Source of the DNA: Bacteroidales bacterium
Lineage (GTDB): Bacteria > Bacteroidota > Bacteroidia > Bacteroidales > P3
Reading direction: 5' to 3'
Length of the DNA: 54,532 nucleotides
NCBI GenBank assembly: GCA_024400415.1
Contig: JAKSMS010000007.1
Coordinates: 1-54,532 of the forward strand
The translations under genes were made by a program, and so were the position numbers. Below the pieces are notes generated by a model. The model saw only the letters and a program-made list of their open reading frames with translations, was not told where the DNA came from and made no database searches. Of the stretch, positions 7,953 through 17,067 are shown in pieces. The first letter of the stretch is position 1, and each line of letters starts with the position of its first letter.

Positions 7953-9998
7953 TCATTTCAAAAGACTATTGAGGCACATCACCTCAACCTCCTTTACCAT
8001 GGCAACCTCTTCTGGATGGAGAGGAATAAACGTGATCACTTTTGTTTCTTGGTCGATATCAAGATAATTTTCCGTAAAATGACCATCGATATGAGGTATG
8101 GTCGTTACCATCACATCACGAGCGTACCCCTTAGACCTAAGCTTGACATTAAGCTGTCCATCTTCCATATACATAGAATAATCCAACTGAGGGTCTGATT
8201 CTAGGTGAAGGTCTTTGGGGTAGATTTGATAATAAGCCTCCCATTTCTCTAAGTCTGCATCTTCGGCATAAAGCGCTTTGGCTCGATAATGGAGGGCTTT
8301 CCAGTTGCCAAAGCAGTCGATGCTGCTCCAAGAGGCAACAGGCCAGCAGTCGTTCAGCTGCCAATATAGCGTTCCCATGCAATGAGGCTGGGCGAGAAGA
8401 TGCTGGAGTATGCCGTAGCCCATTCCCCACGCCTGAAGCAGCTGGGAAACGTAGCAGTATTCCTTCAGCGAGAGGCTCTTGCTGTCCAACCCATAGTATT
8501 GCATCATCGCCTTATCGATAATCTGAACGCCTCTGCCGTGCTTCTGATGGTTCTTCATCGTTGGAGAATCAATAGTGCGCTGGTCTTCAGGGCAGAACCT
8601 CTCGATAGTGCTCCACTCGGGATATGACTGGAAACCATATTCGCTCATGAATCGGCCAGTCTTCTCTTTGTACACTTCAAAAGGCAGCTCGCCCCACCAT
8701 ACGCCCCAGTAATGGCTGTCGCCATTGGTTACGCACTCTGGGTGACCCCATCCATAAAGCGGAGATGAAGTTACATAGCTGCGCTTTAGCGGGTCGAGAG
8801 TCCTCACGGCATTTGCCAAAACTCCATTTTGACCAAAGATGGTGTCTATGCCATGCTGTAGTTCCGCAATCTGCTCTGGAGTCCATTGATATTGGCCCTG
8901 CCAGCCCCAGTCTTCCCATCCGTTCTTCACCTCGTTGTTGCCGCACCAGAGCACAACGCAAGGATGCTTGGCGATGCGGCGAACCTGCTGTTCGGCTTCT
9001 TTATGGATATTTTCAAGCATTTCGGGATCAGATGGATAGAGCGCACAACTAAAGTTAAAGTCCATCCAAACCATGAGACCCAGCGAGTCGCAAAGATCGA
9101 AGAAATAGTCGTGCTCATAGATGCCGCCGCCCCAAATGCGAATCATATTGAAGTTGGCCTCCTTGGCGGAGGTGAGGAAGGTGCGGTAGCGCTCCTTAAG
9201 GGCGGGCGTCAGCACAGGGAACGAATGGCACGGAATCCAGTTGGCGCCTTTACAGAAGACGAGCTCACCATTGTCGTAGAAAGTATAGGCAAGGCCAACA
9301 GAATCCTCCTTGGCCTCAAAAGTGATCACGTGATTATCAAACCAAGTACCTTTACGAACCTCACAATCATAAATATCCGATATCGGACGATCTTGTCCGC
9401 TTGGACCATTCCACATGACTATTCGCACTGGCTTCCAGATACCGCAGCTGTTGAGCTTGGGACCCCAATCCCACCCTTGCTGATATGGTGCCGTGCGAGA
9501 GAAGACGCGATGGTCTGGCACATCGTAGCCTAAAGCCGCCAAAGCAATAGAGTCGGCAACAGAGGTCGGATGGAAATGAACCTCAAGGATGTTGGTGTCG
9601 AGAAGCGAATCAACCGAAAGACTGCATGTGTATTGTATGAACATATTGTCGGCGCGAAGAATGGTATCGCCGTTAAGCAGCACATCGGCATAGCATTGCA
9701 GGCCGTCGAACTCAAGGTCTGCATAATTTGCTTCAACATCCTTTCCTAGGAAGGTTGTGCGATAGGTCCAGTCGCGAGCCGACACCCATTGCACAGAGTC
9801 CTCATTGGTGCCATAGAACGGGTCGGGGATAATGTCGTGTGCCATCAAGTCGGTATGGATACAGCCAGGAACGGTGGCCGAGAGCCACTGTCCGTCGTAT
9901 TCAAACTCCCACTGGGAGAGATCAAGAACCTTGGTGTTTTTATGGCAGCCGGCCAGCAGCAGAGCTGACGCTATGAGGCAATAGGCTATTTTCTTCAA
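7953..9998 (-). CDS. GH2 beta-mannosidase-like enzyme, shortened (middle domain missing)
   Basis: A 681-residue lipoprotein (lipobox LLLAGC, Cys18) of glycoside hydrolase family 2. The N-terminal jelly-roll (about 25-200) shows VPGCIHTDL, DWTYRTTF, DGLQCYADVLLNG and QQGWDWGPKLNSCGIWKPV. The TIM barrel starts at KGANWIP (about 250) with RIWGGGIYE; acid/base is Glu356 in WCGNNEV, nucleophile Glu453 in MSEYGFQ. LYWQLNDCWPVASWSSID is classic for beta-mannosidases. Usual family length is about 820-870: here the jelly-roll passes after about 30 residues into the line DSVGLAYTFYDNGELVF, so the immunoglobulin-like domain 2 (roughly 80 residues) is absent while the frame stays open. Predicted to remove non-reducing beta-mannose in the periplasm; activity without domain 2 is uncertain. 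Confidence 0.85.
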   Translation of the reverse strand: MKKIAYCLIASALLLAGCHKNTKVLDLSQWEFEYDGQWLSATVPGCIHTDLMAHDIIPDPFYGTNEDSVQWVSARDWTYRTTFLGKDVEANYADLEFDGLQCYADVLLNGDTILRADNMFIQYTCSLSVDSLLDTNILEVHFHPTSVADSIALAALGYDVPDHRVFSRTAPYQQGWDWGPKLNSCGIWKPVRIVMWNGPSGQDRPISDIYDCEVRKGTWFDNHVITFEAKEDSVGLAYTFYDNGELVFCKGANWIPCHSFPVLTPALKERYRTFLTSAKEANFNMIRIWGGGIYEHDYFFDLCDSLGLMVWMDFNFSCALYPSDPEMLENIHKEAEQQVRRIAKHPCVVLWCGNNEVKNGWEDWGWQGQYQWTPEQIAELQHGIDTIFGQNGVLANAVRTLDPLKRSYVTSSPLYGWGHPECVTNGDSHYWGVWWGELPFEVYKEKTGRFMSEYGFQSYPEWSTIERFCPEDQRTIDSPTMKNHQKHGRGVQIIDKAMMQYYGLDSKSLSLKEYCYVSQLLQAWGMGYGILQHLLAQPHCMGTLYWQLNDCWPVASWSSIDCFGNWKALHYRAKALYAEDADLEKWEAYYQIYPKDLHLESDPQLDYSMYMEDGQLNVKLRSKGYARDVMVTTIPHIDGHFTENYLDIDQETKVITFIPLHPEEVAMVKEVEVMCLNSLLK

Positions 9999-10033
9999 TT
10001 TTGGTTCGGTTTTAGTGGTTGTGTTTCTGTGGT

Positions 10034-10134
10034 TATTCTCTGGATATTCTCCGGCCTATCTCTATGTTAACTCCGAGTAAGGGCCAACCAGAATAGGTGG
10101 AGCTGCCTTAGCGTTTTACCGGCAAAGAATCCCC
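10034..10134. repeat. Intergenic mosaic repeat, copy A
   Basis: Contains the 22-bp core at 10054-10075 (starts GCCTATCTC, ends TTAACTCCG), preceded by TATTCTCCG, then GCTGCCTTAGC and CCGGCAAAGAATCCCC. The same blocks occur in the intergenic regions at 26.8 kb and 31.1 kb. It lies between the GH2 gene start and the rsmG stop. Confidence 0.6.
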
Positions 10135-10146
10135 TGAGGATAGCGG

Positions 10147-10770
10147 CTACTTAAAAGGTAGATAAATTACTTTCTTGGTCTCGAAAAATGATTCTTCATA
10201 GAACTGCGAGATATCCCAAGTCTGAATCTTCTTTGCGAAAGGAGCCAGTTCGGCCTCTAGGTCGCCGCCTTTGAGATATAGGATGCCGTTCTTCAAGTCG
10301 TGATAGTGACTTGGGGATAGTTTGCCCCTCACCCACTTGGTGAACTCGCTCAGTTCGGTCACGGCGCGGCTCACCACGAAGTCGTATTCCCCCTTAATCT
10401 GTTCGGCCCTTATCTGTTCGGCACGCACATTTTTGAGGTCCAGTTGTTGGGCAACATCGGTCACCACCTTGATCTTCTTGCCGATAGAATCTACCAGATG
10501 GAAGCGCGTCTCGGGAAACATTATGGCCAGCGGGATGCCTGGAAATCCGCCACCTGTGCCCACGTCGAGGATTTCGGCCATAGGCTTGAACGGCTGCACT
10601 TTGGCAATAGCCAGACTATGCAGCACGTGGTGCTCCATAAAGTTGTCCATATCCTTGCGGGAAATGACATTGATCTTCGAGTTCCAATCCTCATACAAGG
10701 CAGGTAGAGCCGCAAATTGCTCCTTCTGACGATCAGTCAGATTGGGGAAATATTTCAATATCTTGTTCAT
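10147..10770 (-). CDS. rsmG: 16S rRNA (guanine527-N7)-methyltransferase RsmG
   Basis: A 207-residue class I methyltransferase of the GidB/RsmG family. The opening part has YEDWNSKINVISRKDM with a following HHVLHSLAI, both characteristic. The SAM-binding loop is LDVGTGGGFPGIPLAI (about residues 69-84), then VDSIGKKIKV and the SRAVTEL block. Family knowledge: it methylates N7 of G527 in 16S rRNA in the cytoplasm; loss gives low-level streptomycin resistance. It lies downstream of the sigma factor gene in the same direction, but a hairpin at 10833-10857 sits between, so it may be read only partly from rpoD. Length and motifs are ordinary. Confidence 0.93.
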   Translation of the reverse strand: MNKILKYFPNLTDRQKEQFAALPALYEDWNSKINVISRKDMDNFMEHHVLHSLAIAKVQPFKPMAEILDVGTGGGFPGIPLAIMFPETRFHLVDSIGKKIKVVTDVAQQLDLKNVRAEQIRAEQIKGEYDFVVSRAVTELSEFTKWVRGKLSPSHYHDLKNGILYLKGGDLEAELAPFAKKIQTWDISQFYEESFFETKKVIYLPFK

Positions 10771-10832
10771 GTCGGGATGGGTCTATTAGTATAATTCCTA
10801 TTTCTCGATAGCTATGCTCTATAGAGCCGAAA

Positions 10833-10857
10833 AGCCGTCCTCCAATGGAAGACGGCT
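10833..10857 (-). terminator. Hairpin terminator of the sigma factor gene
   Basis: AGCCGTC (10833-10839) pairs with GACGGCT (10851-10857), extended inward by TCC/GGA. On the minus strand it is followed by TTTTCGG, a short T run, so termination may be partial. Confidence 0.6.
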
Positions 10858-10867
10858 GTATAGGTGA

Positions 10868-11728
10868 TTAAAGATATGCTATAAGATGCTTGCTCTTAGA
10901 ACTTGATTTCAAACGCTTAATGCCTTTCTCTTTGATTTGCCTTACGCGTTCTCGGGTAAGGCCGAACTTCATGGCAATCTCATCAAGGCTCAACGCATGT
11001 GGGAGTCCGATGCCGAAATACATCTTGATTACCTCACGTTCATATTCGGTCAGCGTGCTGAGTGCCCGCTCGATTTCGATGCTTAGCGACTCATGCATCA
11101 AGGAATTATCGGTAGCAGGCGTATCCTCATTCGGCAGCACATCCACAAAGTTTACGTCCTCGTCGGCCACTAGTGGCGCATCAATAGAGATATGTCGGCC
11201 AGAGATGCCAAGAATGCTCTTGATCTTGTCCTCGGGGAGGTCAAGCAGTTCTGCCAGCTCCTCCTCTGAAGGCGGGCGCTCCAATTCTTGTTCAAGTCTA
11301 GAGATTTCCTTCTTGAGTTTGTTTAGAGCTCCAAGCTGGTTGGAGGGAAGGCGGACTATACGCGAGTTTTCTGCAATAGCCTGAAGTATAGATTGACGAA
11401 TCCACCATACGGCATAGCTGATGAACTTGAAGCCACGAGTCTCATCAAAGCGCTTTGCAGCCTTGATCAGGCCTACATTGCCCTCATTGATGAGGTCTGG
11501 AAGGCTCAATCCCTGGTTCTGATACTGCTTGGCCACAGACACCACGAAGCGCAGGTTTGCCTTGGTAAGGCGCTCCAATGCCTCTTGGTCGCCCAACTTG
11601 ATCTGCTGGGCCAGACGCACCTCCTCTTCAGGGGTAAGCAGTTCTTCGCTGCAAATGTCCTGCAGATACTTGTCCAAGGACTTGATGTCGCGGTTGGTAA
11701 TCGAATGGGTAATCTTTAATTGTCTCAT
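10868..11728 (-). CDS. rpoD: Primary sigma-70 factor, Bacteroidota type
   Basis: A 286-residue sigma-70 that lacks region 1.1 and the large non-conserved insert of proteobacterial RpoD, exactly as in the Bacteroidota primary sigma (sigma-ABfr). Region 1.2 is about 18-50 ([17 protein letters not shown]). Region 2 is about 55-125 with [22 protein letters not shown] and [16 protein letters not shown]. Region 3 carries IVRLPSNQ, and region 4 (about 222-280) has [24 protein letters not shown]. Family knowledge: it directs RNA polymerase to TTTG/TAnnTTTG promoters, many of which are visible in this window. A weak minus-strand box (TGTATTTG, 11769-11762) with a CAAA-complement upstream may be its own promoter. 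Confidence 0.95.
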   Translation of the reverse strand: MRQLKITHSITNRDIKSLDKYLQDICSEELLTPEEEVRLAQQIKLGDQEALERLTKANLRFVVSVAKQYQNQGLSLPDLINEGNVGLIKAAKRFDETRGFKFISYAVWWIRQSILQAIAENSRIVRLPSNQLGALNKLKKEISRLEQELERPPSEEELAELLDLPEDKIKSILGISGRHISIDAPLVADEDVNFVDVLPNEDTPATDNSLMHESLSIEIERALSTLTEYEREVIKMYFGIGLPHALSLDEIAMKFGLTRERVRQIKEKGIKRLKSSSKSKHLIAYL

Positions 11729-11843
11729 ACTTTACAATTTCAATTTCACTAAATCTTTTCACAAATACATCCTTCTTAACGGCAAAAAGTCAAAAAAGTT
11801 TCACGAAACGTAAAAAAAATTTAATAAAACCGAAAAAAAAGCG

Positions 11844-11851
11844 TATTTTTG
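11844..11851 (+). promoter_or_regulatory. -7 box of ffh promoter
   Basis: TATTTTTG directly followed by CA, 27 bp before the ffh start codon. The -33 region is A/T-rich without a clear TTTG. Confidence 0.55.
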
Positions 11852-11878
11852 CAAAAAATATAGAACCGAACCAGCGTT

Positions 11879-13204
11879 ATGTTTGAAAACTTAAGTAGTA
11901 AGATAGAGAAAGCGTTACATACGCTTAAAGGAAAAGGATCCATTACTGATATCAATGTTGCCGAAACAGTAAAAGAGGTTCGCAAGGCCCTTCTTGATGC
12001 CGACGTTAGCTATCCCATCGCCAAAGAATTCACCGACAAGGTGAAGCAAGAAGCCCTTGGCCGCAACGTAATCACCAGCATCGAACCTGGCCAGCTCATG
12101 GTCAAGATCGTGCACGAGAAGCTGACCGAGCTCATGGGCGGCACCACTGCCGACATCAACATCAAGGGCAGTCCAGCCATCGTTCTGATGTCCGGTCTCC
12201 AAGGTTCGGGTAAGACCACCTTCAGCGCCAAGCTGGCCAACTACTTGAAGAGCAAAAAAGGCAAAAATGTCATGCTCACCGCATGCGATATCTATCGTCC
12301 AGCCGCTATCAGCCAGCTCCAAACGCTCGGCGAGCAAATCGGAGTGCCCGTATATGCAGAGATCGGCAACACCAACGCCGTCGAGATTGCACAGCACGCC
12401 GTTCGCGAAGCCAAGATGAAGGGCGTAGACGTGCTGATAGTCGATACAGCCGGACGTCTGGCCATCGACGAGCAGATGATGAACGAGATTGCCGCCCTCA
12501 AGCAGGCCCTCAATCCTCAAGAGACCCTCTTCGTGGTTGACTCCATGACCGGTCAAGACGCCGTCAATACCGCCAAGGCATTCAACGAAAAGATTGACTA
12601 CGACGGAGTAGTGCTCACCAAGCTCGATGGCGACACCCGCGGCGGTGCTGCACTCACCATCCGCTATACCGTCGATAAGCCTATCAAGTTTGTAGGTATC
12701 GGCGAAAAGATGGACGCCCTCGACATCTTCCACCCCGACCGTATGGCAAGCCGAATCCTCGGCATGGGCGACGTGGTGTCACTCGTAGAGCGCGCACAAG
12801 AGCAATACGACGAACAGGAGGCACGCAAACTCCAGAAGAAGATCATCCACAACGAGTACAACTTTGAAGACTTCCTCCAGCAGGTCGGCCAAATCAAAAA
12901 GATGGGTTCCATGAAAGACCTTCTCGGCATGATACCAGGCATGGACAAAGTCACCAAAGACATCGAAATAGGCGACGACGCATTCAAGCCCATCGAGGCC
13001 ATGATCGGATCCATGACCCCCTACGAGCGCCAGCACCCAAGCTGCATCAACGGCAGCCGCAAGCAGCGTATTGCAGCAGGCTCAGGCCGCAGCATCCAGG
13101 AAGTGAACCGATTCCTCAAGCAGTTTGAAGACACCCGCAAGATGATGAAGATGGTTTCAACCAAAGGCAGCAAGATGCCCAAGATGCCCCTCCGCAAACG
13201 ATAG
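11879..13204 (+). CDS. ffh: Signal recognition particle protein Ffh (SRP54)
   Basis: A 441-residue GTPase with N, G and M domains. The N domain (1-90) begins MFENLSSKIEKAL. The G domain has GLQGSGKTT (106-114), DTAGRLAID and TKLDGDTRGG. The methionine-rich M domain (about 300-441) shows FLQQVGQIKKMGSMKDLLGMIPGM and GSRKQRIAAGSG with many Met in the last helix. Family knowledge: with 4.5S RNA it binds signal sequences at the ribosome and docks with FtsY for co-translational membrane insertion. Start ATG 11879 follows a TAnnTTTG box by 27 bp. folD follows 61 bp downstream on the same strand and may be co-transcribed. No SRP RNA gene was seen in the window. Confidence 0.96.
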   Translation: MFENLSSKIEKALHTLKGKGSITDINVAETVKEVRKALLDADVSYPIAKEFTDKVKQEALGRNVITSIEPGQLMVKIVHEKLTELMGGTTADINIKGSPAIVLMSGLQGSGKTTFSAKLANYLKSKKGKNVMLTACDIYRPAAISQLQTLGEQIGVPVYAEIGNTNAVEIAQHAVREAKMKGVDVLIVDTAGRLAIDEQMMNEIAALKQALNPQETLFVVDSMTGQDAVNTAKAFNEKIDYDGVVLTKLDGDTRGGAALTIRYTVDKPIKFVGIGEKMDALDIFHPDRMASRILGMGDVVSLVERAQEQYDEQEARKLQKKIIHNEYNFEDFLQQVGQIKKMGSMKDLLGMIPGMDKVTKDIEIGDDAFKPIEAMIGSMTPYERQHPSCINGSRKQRIAAGSGRSIQEVNRFLKQFEDTRKMMKMVSTKGSKMPKMPLRKR

Positions 13205-13265
13205 GCGGATCCCCATCATATGCTATAACTAAAAAAAGAAATATTACTAATAAACTCTTAACCAT

Positions 13266-14153
13266 ATGACCCAGTTTTTAGATGGAAAATTGATGGCCCA
13301 ACAGATCAAAGAGGAAATAGCCAACGAAGTGCGCCAGCTTACCGCCAAAGGTATGCGTGCACCTCATCTGGCCGCCGTCCTCGTTGGCAACGATGGCGCC
13401 AGCGTGACCTATGTGGCCAACAAAGAGAAGGGCTGCAACGAAGTAGGATTCACATCCTCCGTTTACCGCTATCCAGAAAACATTTCCGAGGACGAACTTC
13501 TCAAGTCAATCGAATTCATGAACAACGATCCTGAAATCGACGGATACATCGTCCAGCTGCCCCTTCCTAAGCATATCGACGAAAAAAAGGTCATCAACGC
13601 CATATCTCCAGAAAAAGACGTCGATGGATTCACCTCCATCAATCTTGGCCGTATGGTGCTCAACGAAGACTGCTTCCTCCCTGCCACTCCGATGGGCGTA
13701 GTTACCATGCTCCAACGCAGCGGACTAGAAACTTCTGGCAAACATTGCGTTGTCGTTGGCCGTTCTAATATTGTAGGCACCCCCATGTTCAATCTCATGA
13801 GCCGCAACGAGAAATGGGCTAACTGCACCACCACCGTATGCCACAGCCGCACCAAAGACCTCGCCTCCTTCACTCGTCAGGCCGATATCCTCATTGTCGC
13901 TATCGGAAAGCCCGAGTTCATCACCGCCGACATGGTTAAAGATGGCGCCACCGTCATCGACGTTGGTATCCACCGCATCCCAGACGAGACCCGAAAGAGC
14001 GGCTACCGCATCATCGGCGACGTAAAGCATTCCGAAGTAGACCCCAAGTGCGAATGGGTAACCCCTGTTCCAGGCGGCTGCGGTCCACTCACCATCGTAA
14101 GCCTTCTTCAGAACACCTACAAGGCCTACAAGAAAGCGCACAACCTCCAATAG
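13266..14153 (+). CDS. folD: Bifunctional methylenetetrahydrofolate dehydrogenase/cyclohydrolase FolD
   Basis: A 295-residue FolD of usual length. The catalytic pair lies in YVANKEKGC (Tyr49, Lys53), followed by QLPLPKHI, DVDGFTSINLGR, the cofactor loop VVGRSNIVGTPM and VTPVPGGCGPLTIVSLL. It converts 5,10-methylene-THF to 10-formyl-THF through methenyl-THF, feeding purine and formyl-Met synthesis in the cytoplasm. The usual GGVGPMT is GGCGPLT here, a conservative variation. Start ATG 13266 agrees with the conserved N-terminus. It ends before a strong hairpin terminator and probably shares a transcript with ffh. Confidence 0.96.
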   Translation: MTQFLDGKLMAQQIKEEIANEVRQLTAKGMRAPHLAAVLVGNDGASVTYVANKEKGCNEVGFTSSVYRYPENISEDELLKSIEFMNNDPEIDGYIVQLPLPKHIDEKKVINAISPEKDVDGFTSINLGRMVLNEDCFLPATPMGVVTMLQRSGLETSGKHCVVVGRSNIVGTPMFNLMSRNEKWANCTTTVCHSRTKDLASFTRQADILIVAIGKPEFITADMVKDGATVIDVGIHRIPDETRKSGYRIIGDVKHSEVDPKCEWVTPVPGGCGPLTIVSLLQNTYKAYKKAHNLQ

Positions 14154-14180
14154 GCACACAAGCTTTATCCACTCATAAAC

Positions 14181-14207
14181 AAAAGGCAGCCTCTCGGCTG
14201 CCTTTTT
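14181..14207. terminator. Bidirectional terminator between folD and the PspC gene
   Basis: AAAA, GGCAGCC (14185-14191), loop TCTC, GGCTGCC (14196-14202), TTTTT. It serves folD on the plus strand and the PspC gene on the minus strand. Confidence 0.85.
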
Positions 14208-14217
14208 CATTTTCTTA

Positions 14218-14409
14218 TTAGCATTCTGGCATGAACAACCAACATATAAGGTATATCCACAATCCGCCAGTAGCAAATATCAAGGCCAATAGAAACAAGA
14301 TGCGCACTAAAGTAACATCAACATCAAAATACTGAGCCAGTCCAGCACATACACCCGCAATCTTGCCTTGAGATGGAATACGATAGAGTCGTTTACCTTG
14401 AATAGACAT
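14218..14409 (-). CDS. PspC-domain small membrane protein
   Basis: A 63-residue protein that is almost entirely a PspC domain: RLYRIPSQGKIAGVCAGLAQYFDVDVTLVRILF followed by one hydrophobic stretch (LFLLALIFATGGLWIYLICWLF). The motif GVCAGLAxYF is diagnostic of the family. Phage-shock-protein C homologues sit in the inner membrane and take part in envelope stress responses; in Bacteroidota short stand-alone PspC proteins are common and uncharacterised. It is 50 bp downstream of glmM on the same strand; a short ATTTAAG-type tandem repeat (about 14420-14442) lies in between. No PspA or PspB gene is nearby. Confidence 0.88.
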   Translation of the reverse strand: MSIQGKRLYRIPSQGKIAGVCAGLAQYFDVDVTLVRILFLLALIFATGGLWIYLICWLFMPEC

Positions 14410-14459
14410 GGATATTATTATTTAAGATTTAAGATTTAAGAGTTATATCCACAACAATC

Positions 14460-15845
14460 CTACATCAAGCCTTCAATATCCTTGATAATCTGCTGAGCGA
14501 GAGCATCTGCCTTCTCAGTGGTTGAAGCCTCAGAGTAGATACGGATAATAGGCTCGGTGTTGCTCTTGCGGAGATGAACCCAGCTGTCTGCAAAGTCAAT
14601 CTTCACGCCGTCAATGGTATTTACCTGCTCGTGGGCATACTTCTGAGCCATCTTGGCCAAGATGCCGTCCACATCCATATCTGCCGTCAGATCCTTGCGG
14701 TTCTTTGAGATCTCATAGTTAGGATAAGTCTTGCGCAGCTCGCTCACCTTCATGCCCTTATGAGCCAGAAGGCTAAGGAATAATGCCACACCTACAAGGG
14801 CGTCTCGGCCATAGTGCAGCTCGGGATAGATCACGCCTCCGTTGCCTTCGCCGCCGATAATTGCATGGGTTTCCTTCATCTTGGCCACTACGTTCACCTC
14901 ACCTACTGCGGCAGCAGCATAAGAGCCGCCACGGGCATTGGTCACATCTCTCAGAGCACGGGTCGAAGAAAGGTTGCTCACGGTATTGCCAGGAGTGTGG
15001 CCGAGCACATAGTCAGCAACACTTACAAGGGTATACTCCTCGCCAAACATCTCGCCCGTCTCGCAAATCAGGGCCAAACGGTCAACGTCTGGGTCAACCA
15101 CAATGCCCAGGTCGCACTTCTGTGCAGGAACTGCCTCTGCAATCTGAGTCAGATTCTGTGGTATTGGCTCTGGATTATGGGCAAAGTCGCCAGTAGGCTC
15201 GCAGTTGAGTTCCACTACCTCCTTCACTCCAAGAGCGCGAAGCAGTCGAGGAATGGCGATACCGCCAGTAGAGTTCACTGCATCCACTGCTACACGGAAG
15301 CCGGCCTTCTTGATAGCCTCAACGTCAACAAGAGGCAGATTAAGCACCATCTCAATATGGCGGTCGATAGTATTAAGGTCTTCGGTCACATGGCCGAGGG
15401 TTTCTACGTCGGCATACACCAGCTCATCGCTCTCAGCCAGACGCAGCACCTCGTTGCCTTCTGCAGCATCAAGGAACTCGCCGGTAGAGTTGAGCAGCTT
15501 CAATGCGTTCCAATGACGTGGGTTATGGCTGGCAGTAAGAATGATGCCGCCGTCGGCCTTCTTATCCACAACGGTCACCTCTACGGTAGGAGTAGTAGAC
15601 AAACCGGTCTCAATCACGTCGATACCCATGCCCATGAGGGTTCCGACCACTAGACGGTCAACCATGGCACCAGAAAGGCGGGCATCACGACCCACCACAA
15701 TCTTAAGGCGTTTGCCTGGCTGCTTGCGCTGCTGGAAAGTAGCAAAAGCAGTAGTGAATTTCACAACATCGATAGGACTAAGCCCATCTCCTGGAACACC
15801 GCCAATGGTGCCGCGGATGCCTGATATAGACTTAATTAATGACAT
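14460..15845 (-). CDS. glmM: Phosphoglucosamine mutase-type phosphohexomutase GlmM
   Basis: A 461-residue alpha-D-phosphohexomutase. The active-site serine loop is TASHNPRHWNALK (Ser106), the Mg-binding loop is VDPDVDRLAL (about residues 244-253), the sugar-binding loop is GGEGNGGVIYPE and the phosphate loop is RKSNTEPIIRIYSEA. The HWNALK sequence is typical of the Bacteroidota/archaeal-like GlmM branch. Likely reaction: glucosamine-6-phosphate to glucosamine-1-phosphate for UDP-GlcNAc, and thus peptidoglycan and lipid A. A phosphomannomutase/phosphoglucomutase role is possible because these subfamilies share motifs. A clear minus-strand promoter at 15908-15877 precedes it. Confidence 0.88.
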   Translation of the reverse strand: MSLIKSISGIRGTIGGVPGDGLSPIDVVKFTTAFATFQQRKQPGKRLKIVVGRDARLSGAMVDRLVVGTLMGMGIDVIETGLSTTPTVEVTVVDKKADGGIILTASHNPRHWNALKLLNSTGEFLDAAEGNEVLRLAESDELVYADVETLGHVTEDLNTIDRHIEMVLNLPLVDVEAIKKAGFRVAVDAVNSTGGIAIPRLLRALGVKEVVELNCEPTGDFAHNPEPIPQNLTQIAEAVPAQKCDLGIVVDPDVDRLALICETGEMFGEEYTLVSVADYVLGHTPGNTVSNLSSTRALRDVTNARGGSYAAAAVGEVNVVAKMKETHAIIGGEGNGGVIYPELHYGRDALVGVALFLSLLAHKGMKVSELRKTYPNYEISKNRKDLTADMDVDGILAKMAQKYAHEQVNTIDGVKIDFADSWVHLRKSNTEPIIRIYSEASTTEKADALAQQIIKDIEGLM

Positions 15846-15876
15846 ATTCTATTAGTTCTTATATTATTTTGAAGTG

Positions 15877-15908
15877 CAAAGTTACACTTTTTTTCAAAAC
15901 TATGCAAA
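15877..15908 (-). promoter_or_regulatory. Promoter of glmM
   Basis: On the minus strand: TTTG (15908-15905), 20 bp, TAACTTTG (15884-15877), about 32 bp before the start codon. Confidence 0.7.
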
Positions 15909-15993
15909 TATTTTCTGATTTCTTTTCCTATTGAAGGTTCTATACCCAGCAAGACGCTCCCCTTTCTGCGCTCTACAAGCGGGCAAGTACAAT

Positions 15994-16023
15994 AAAAGGA
16001 TGGCCTATTGAGGACCATCCTTT
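15994..16023 (-). terminator. Terminator after the YitT gene
   Basis: AAAGGATGG-type stem: minus strand reads AAAGGATGGTCC, loop TCAATA, GGCCATCCTTTT, then TATTG. Confidence 0.75.
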
Positions 16024-16063
16024 GAGGTATTATAGAGACTATGTTTGTTTCTTCTAGGGGCAG

Positions 16064-17008
16064 CTACTTCTCTGCTTCCATCTCCAGCTTCTGGCGATGC
16101 TTCTTCTTGCTATGGCTGGTCCAGAGGCCATACACCTCGCTAACGTTGCCGGCAGTGGTGAAGTTGCTGATGTTGTTTTCTCCCATGAATTTCATGAGGT
16201 CCGAGAACTCATTCTGGGTGAGGAGCGACTGAATCTCCACGGTCTCATCGCCGGTGAAGCCGCCAGTAACCTTGTAGAGCGAACAGCCGCGGTCGAGGTC
16301 GTTGAGGATAAACTGGCGGATGCGCTCATGATCCTTCGAGATGATGCACACACGCTTGCGCTTGTTGAGGGAGGCCGTGAAATAGTCTACCACAAGGCCG
16401 TTGATCCAAGTACCGATAAGGCCGATAACGACCATTCTTGGCGAGTTGATGGCAAAGGCGGTGCAGCAGATGCAGGCTCCAGCCACGCTAACAGATGCTC
16501 CAATGTCGAAATGCAGGTATTTGTTAACAATCTTGGCAAGGATATCCAGTCCTCCAGTAGATGCGTTGATACTGAAGAGTACTGCCTGCGAGGCGCTGAG
16601 CATCAGAACAAAGCAGCAGAGGTCGAGCCAAGGGTCGTTCATCACCGAGGTGGCACCAGCTTCGCAGATGCTCTGCCAAGGCATCACTCTGTCCCAGAAA
16701 TCGGTGAGGGGACCTAGGATAAGGGCGGTATAGACCGTCTTTACGCCGAACTCCTTACTTACGAGGAAGTAGGCCAATATCAGCAGAATCACATTGATTA
16801 TGGTAATGTACGTGGGCACGCTCATGATTGGCAATATGCCGTTGAGGACAATGGAGAGACCCGAAATGGTACCAATAATCAGTTTGCTCGGAACGAGGAA
16901 ATAATAAACGGCGGCGGCAGCTATCATCATGCCTATCGTCATAATGACCATTTCCTTCCAGAATTTGAAAGTTCCTAAGACTTTTAGAACATCTATTTTT
17001 TTGTTCAT
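16064..17008 (-). CDS. YitT family membrane protein (DUF161 + DUF2179)
   Basis: A 314-residue protein with five to six membrane segments in the first 200 residues (IMTIGMMIAAAAVYYFLVP, FGVKTVYTALILGPLTDF, LDLCCFVLMLSASQAVLFS and others) and a soluble C-terminal DUF2179 domain. The sequences IIGTISGLSIVLNG, INASTGGLDILAKIVNKY and, in the tail, CIISKDHERIRQFILNDLDRGCSLYKVTGGFTG are family signatures. Function is not settled for the family; membrane transport has been proposed. It appears to be monocistronic: a TACCTTTG box (17067-17060) upstream and a hairpin terminator downstream. Confidence 0.87.
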   Translation of the reverse strand: MNKKIDVLKVLGTFKFWKEMVIMTIGMMIAAAAVYYFLVPSKLIIGTISGLSIVLNGILPIMSVPTYITIINVILLILAYFLVSKEFGVKTVYTALILGPLTDFWDRVMPWQSICEAGATSVMNDPWLDLCCFVLMLSASQAVLFSINASTGGLDILAKIVNKYLHFDIGASVSVAGACICCTAFAINSPRMVVIGLIGTWINGLVVDYFTASLNKRKRVCIISKDHERIRQFILNDLDRGCSLYKVTGGFTGDETVEIQSLLTQNEFSDLMKFMGENNISNFTTAGNVSEVYGLWTSHSKKKHRQKLEMEAEK

Positions 17009-17059
17009 AATATTGAATGTTAATATGTTGTAACAATATTGATATTTCTAAATCGATTG

Positions 17060-17067
17060 CAAAGGTA
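17060..17067 (-). promoter_or_regulatory. -7 box of the YitT gene promoter
   Basis: Minus strand TACCTTTG followed by CA; about 52 bp before the start. No clear -33 TTTG. Confidence 0.5.

Noticed and set aside
11915-12733. Minus-strand 272-codon frame over ffh
   Set aside because: Shadow of a strongly conserved GTPase gene.
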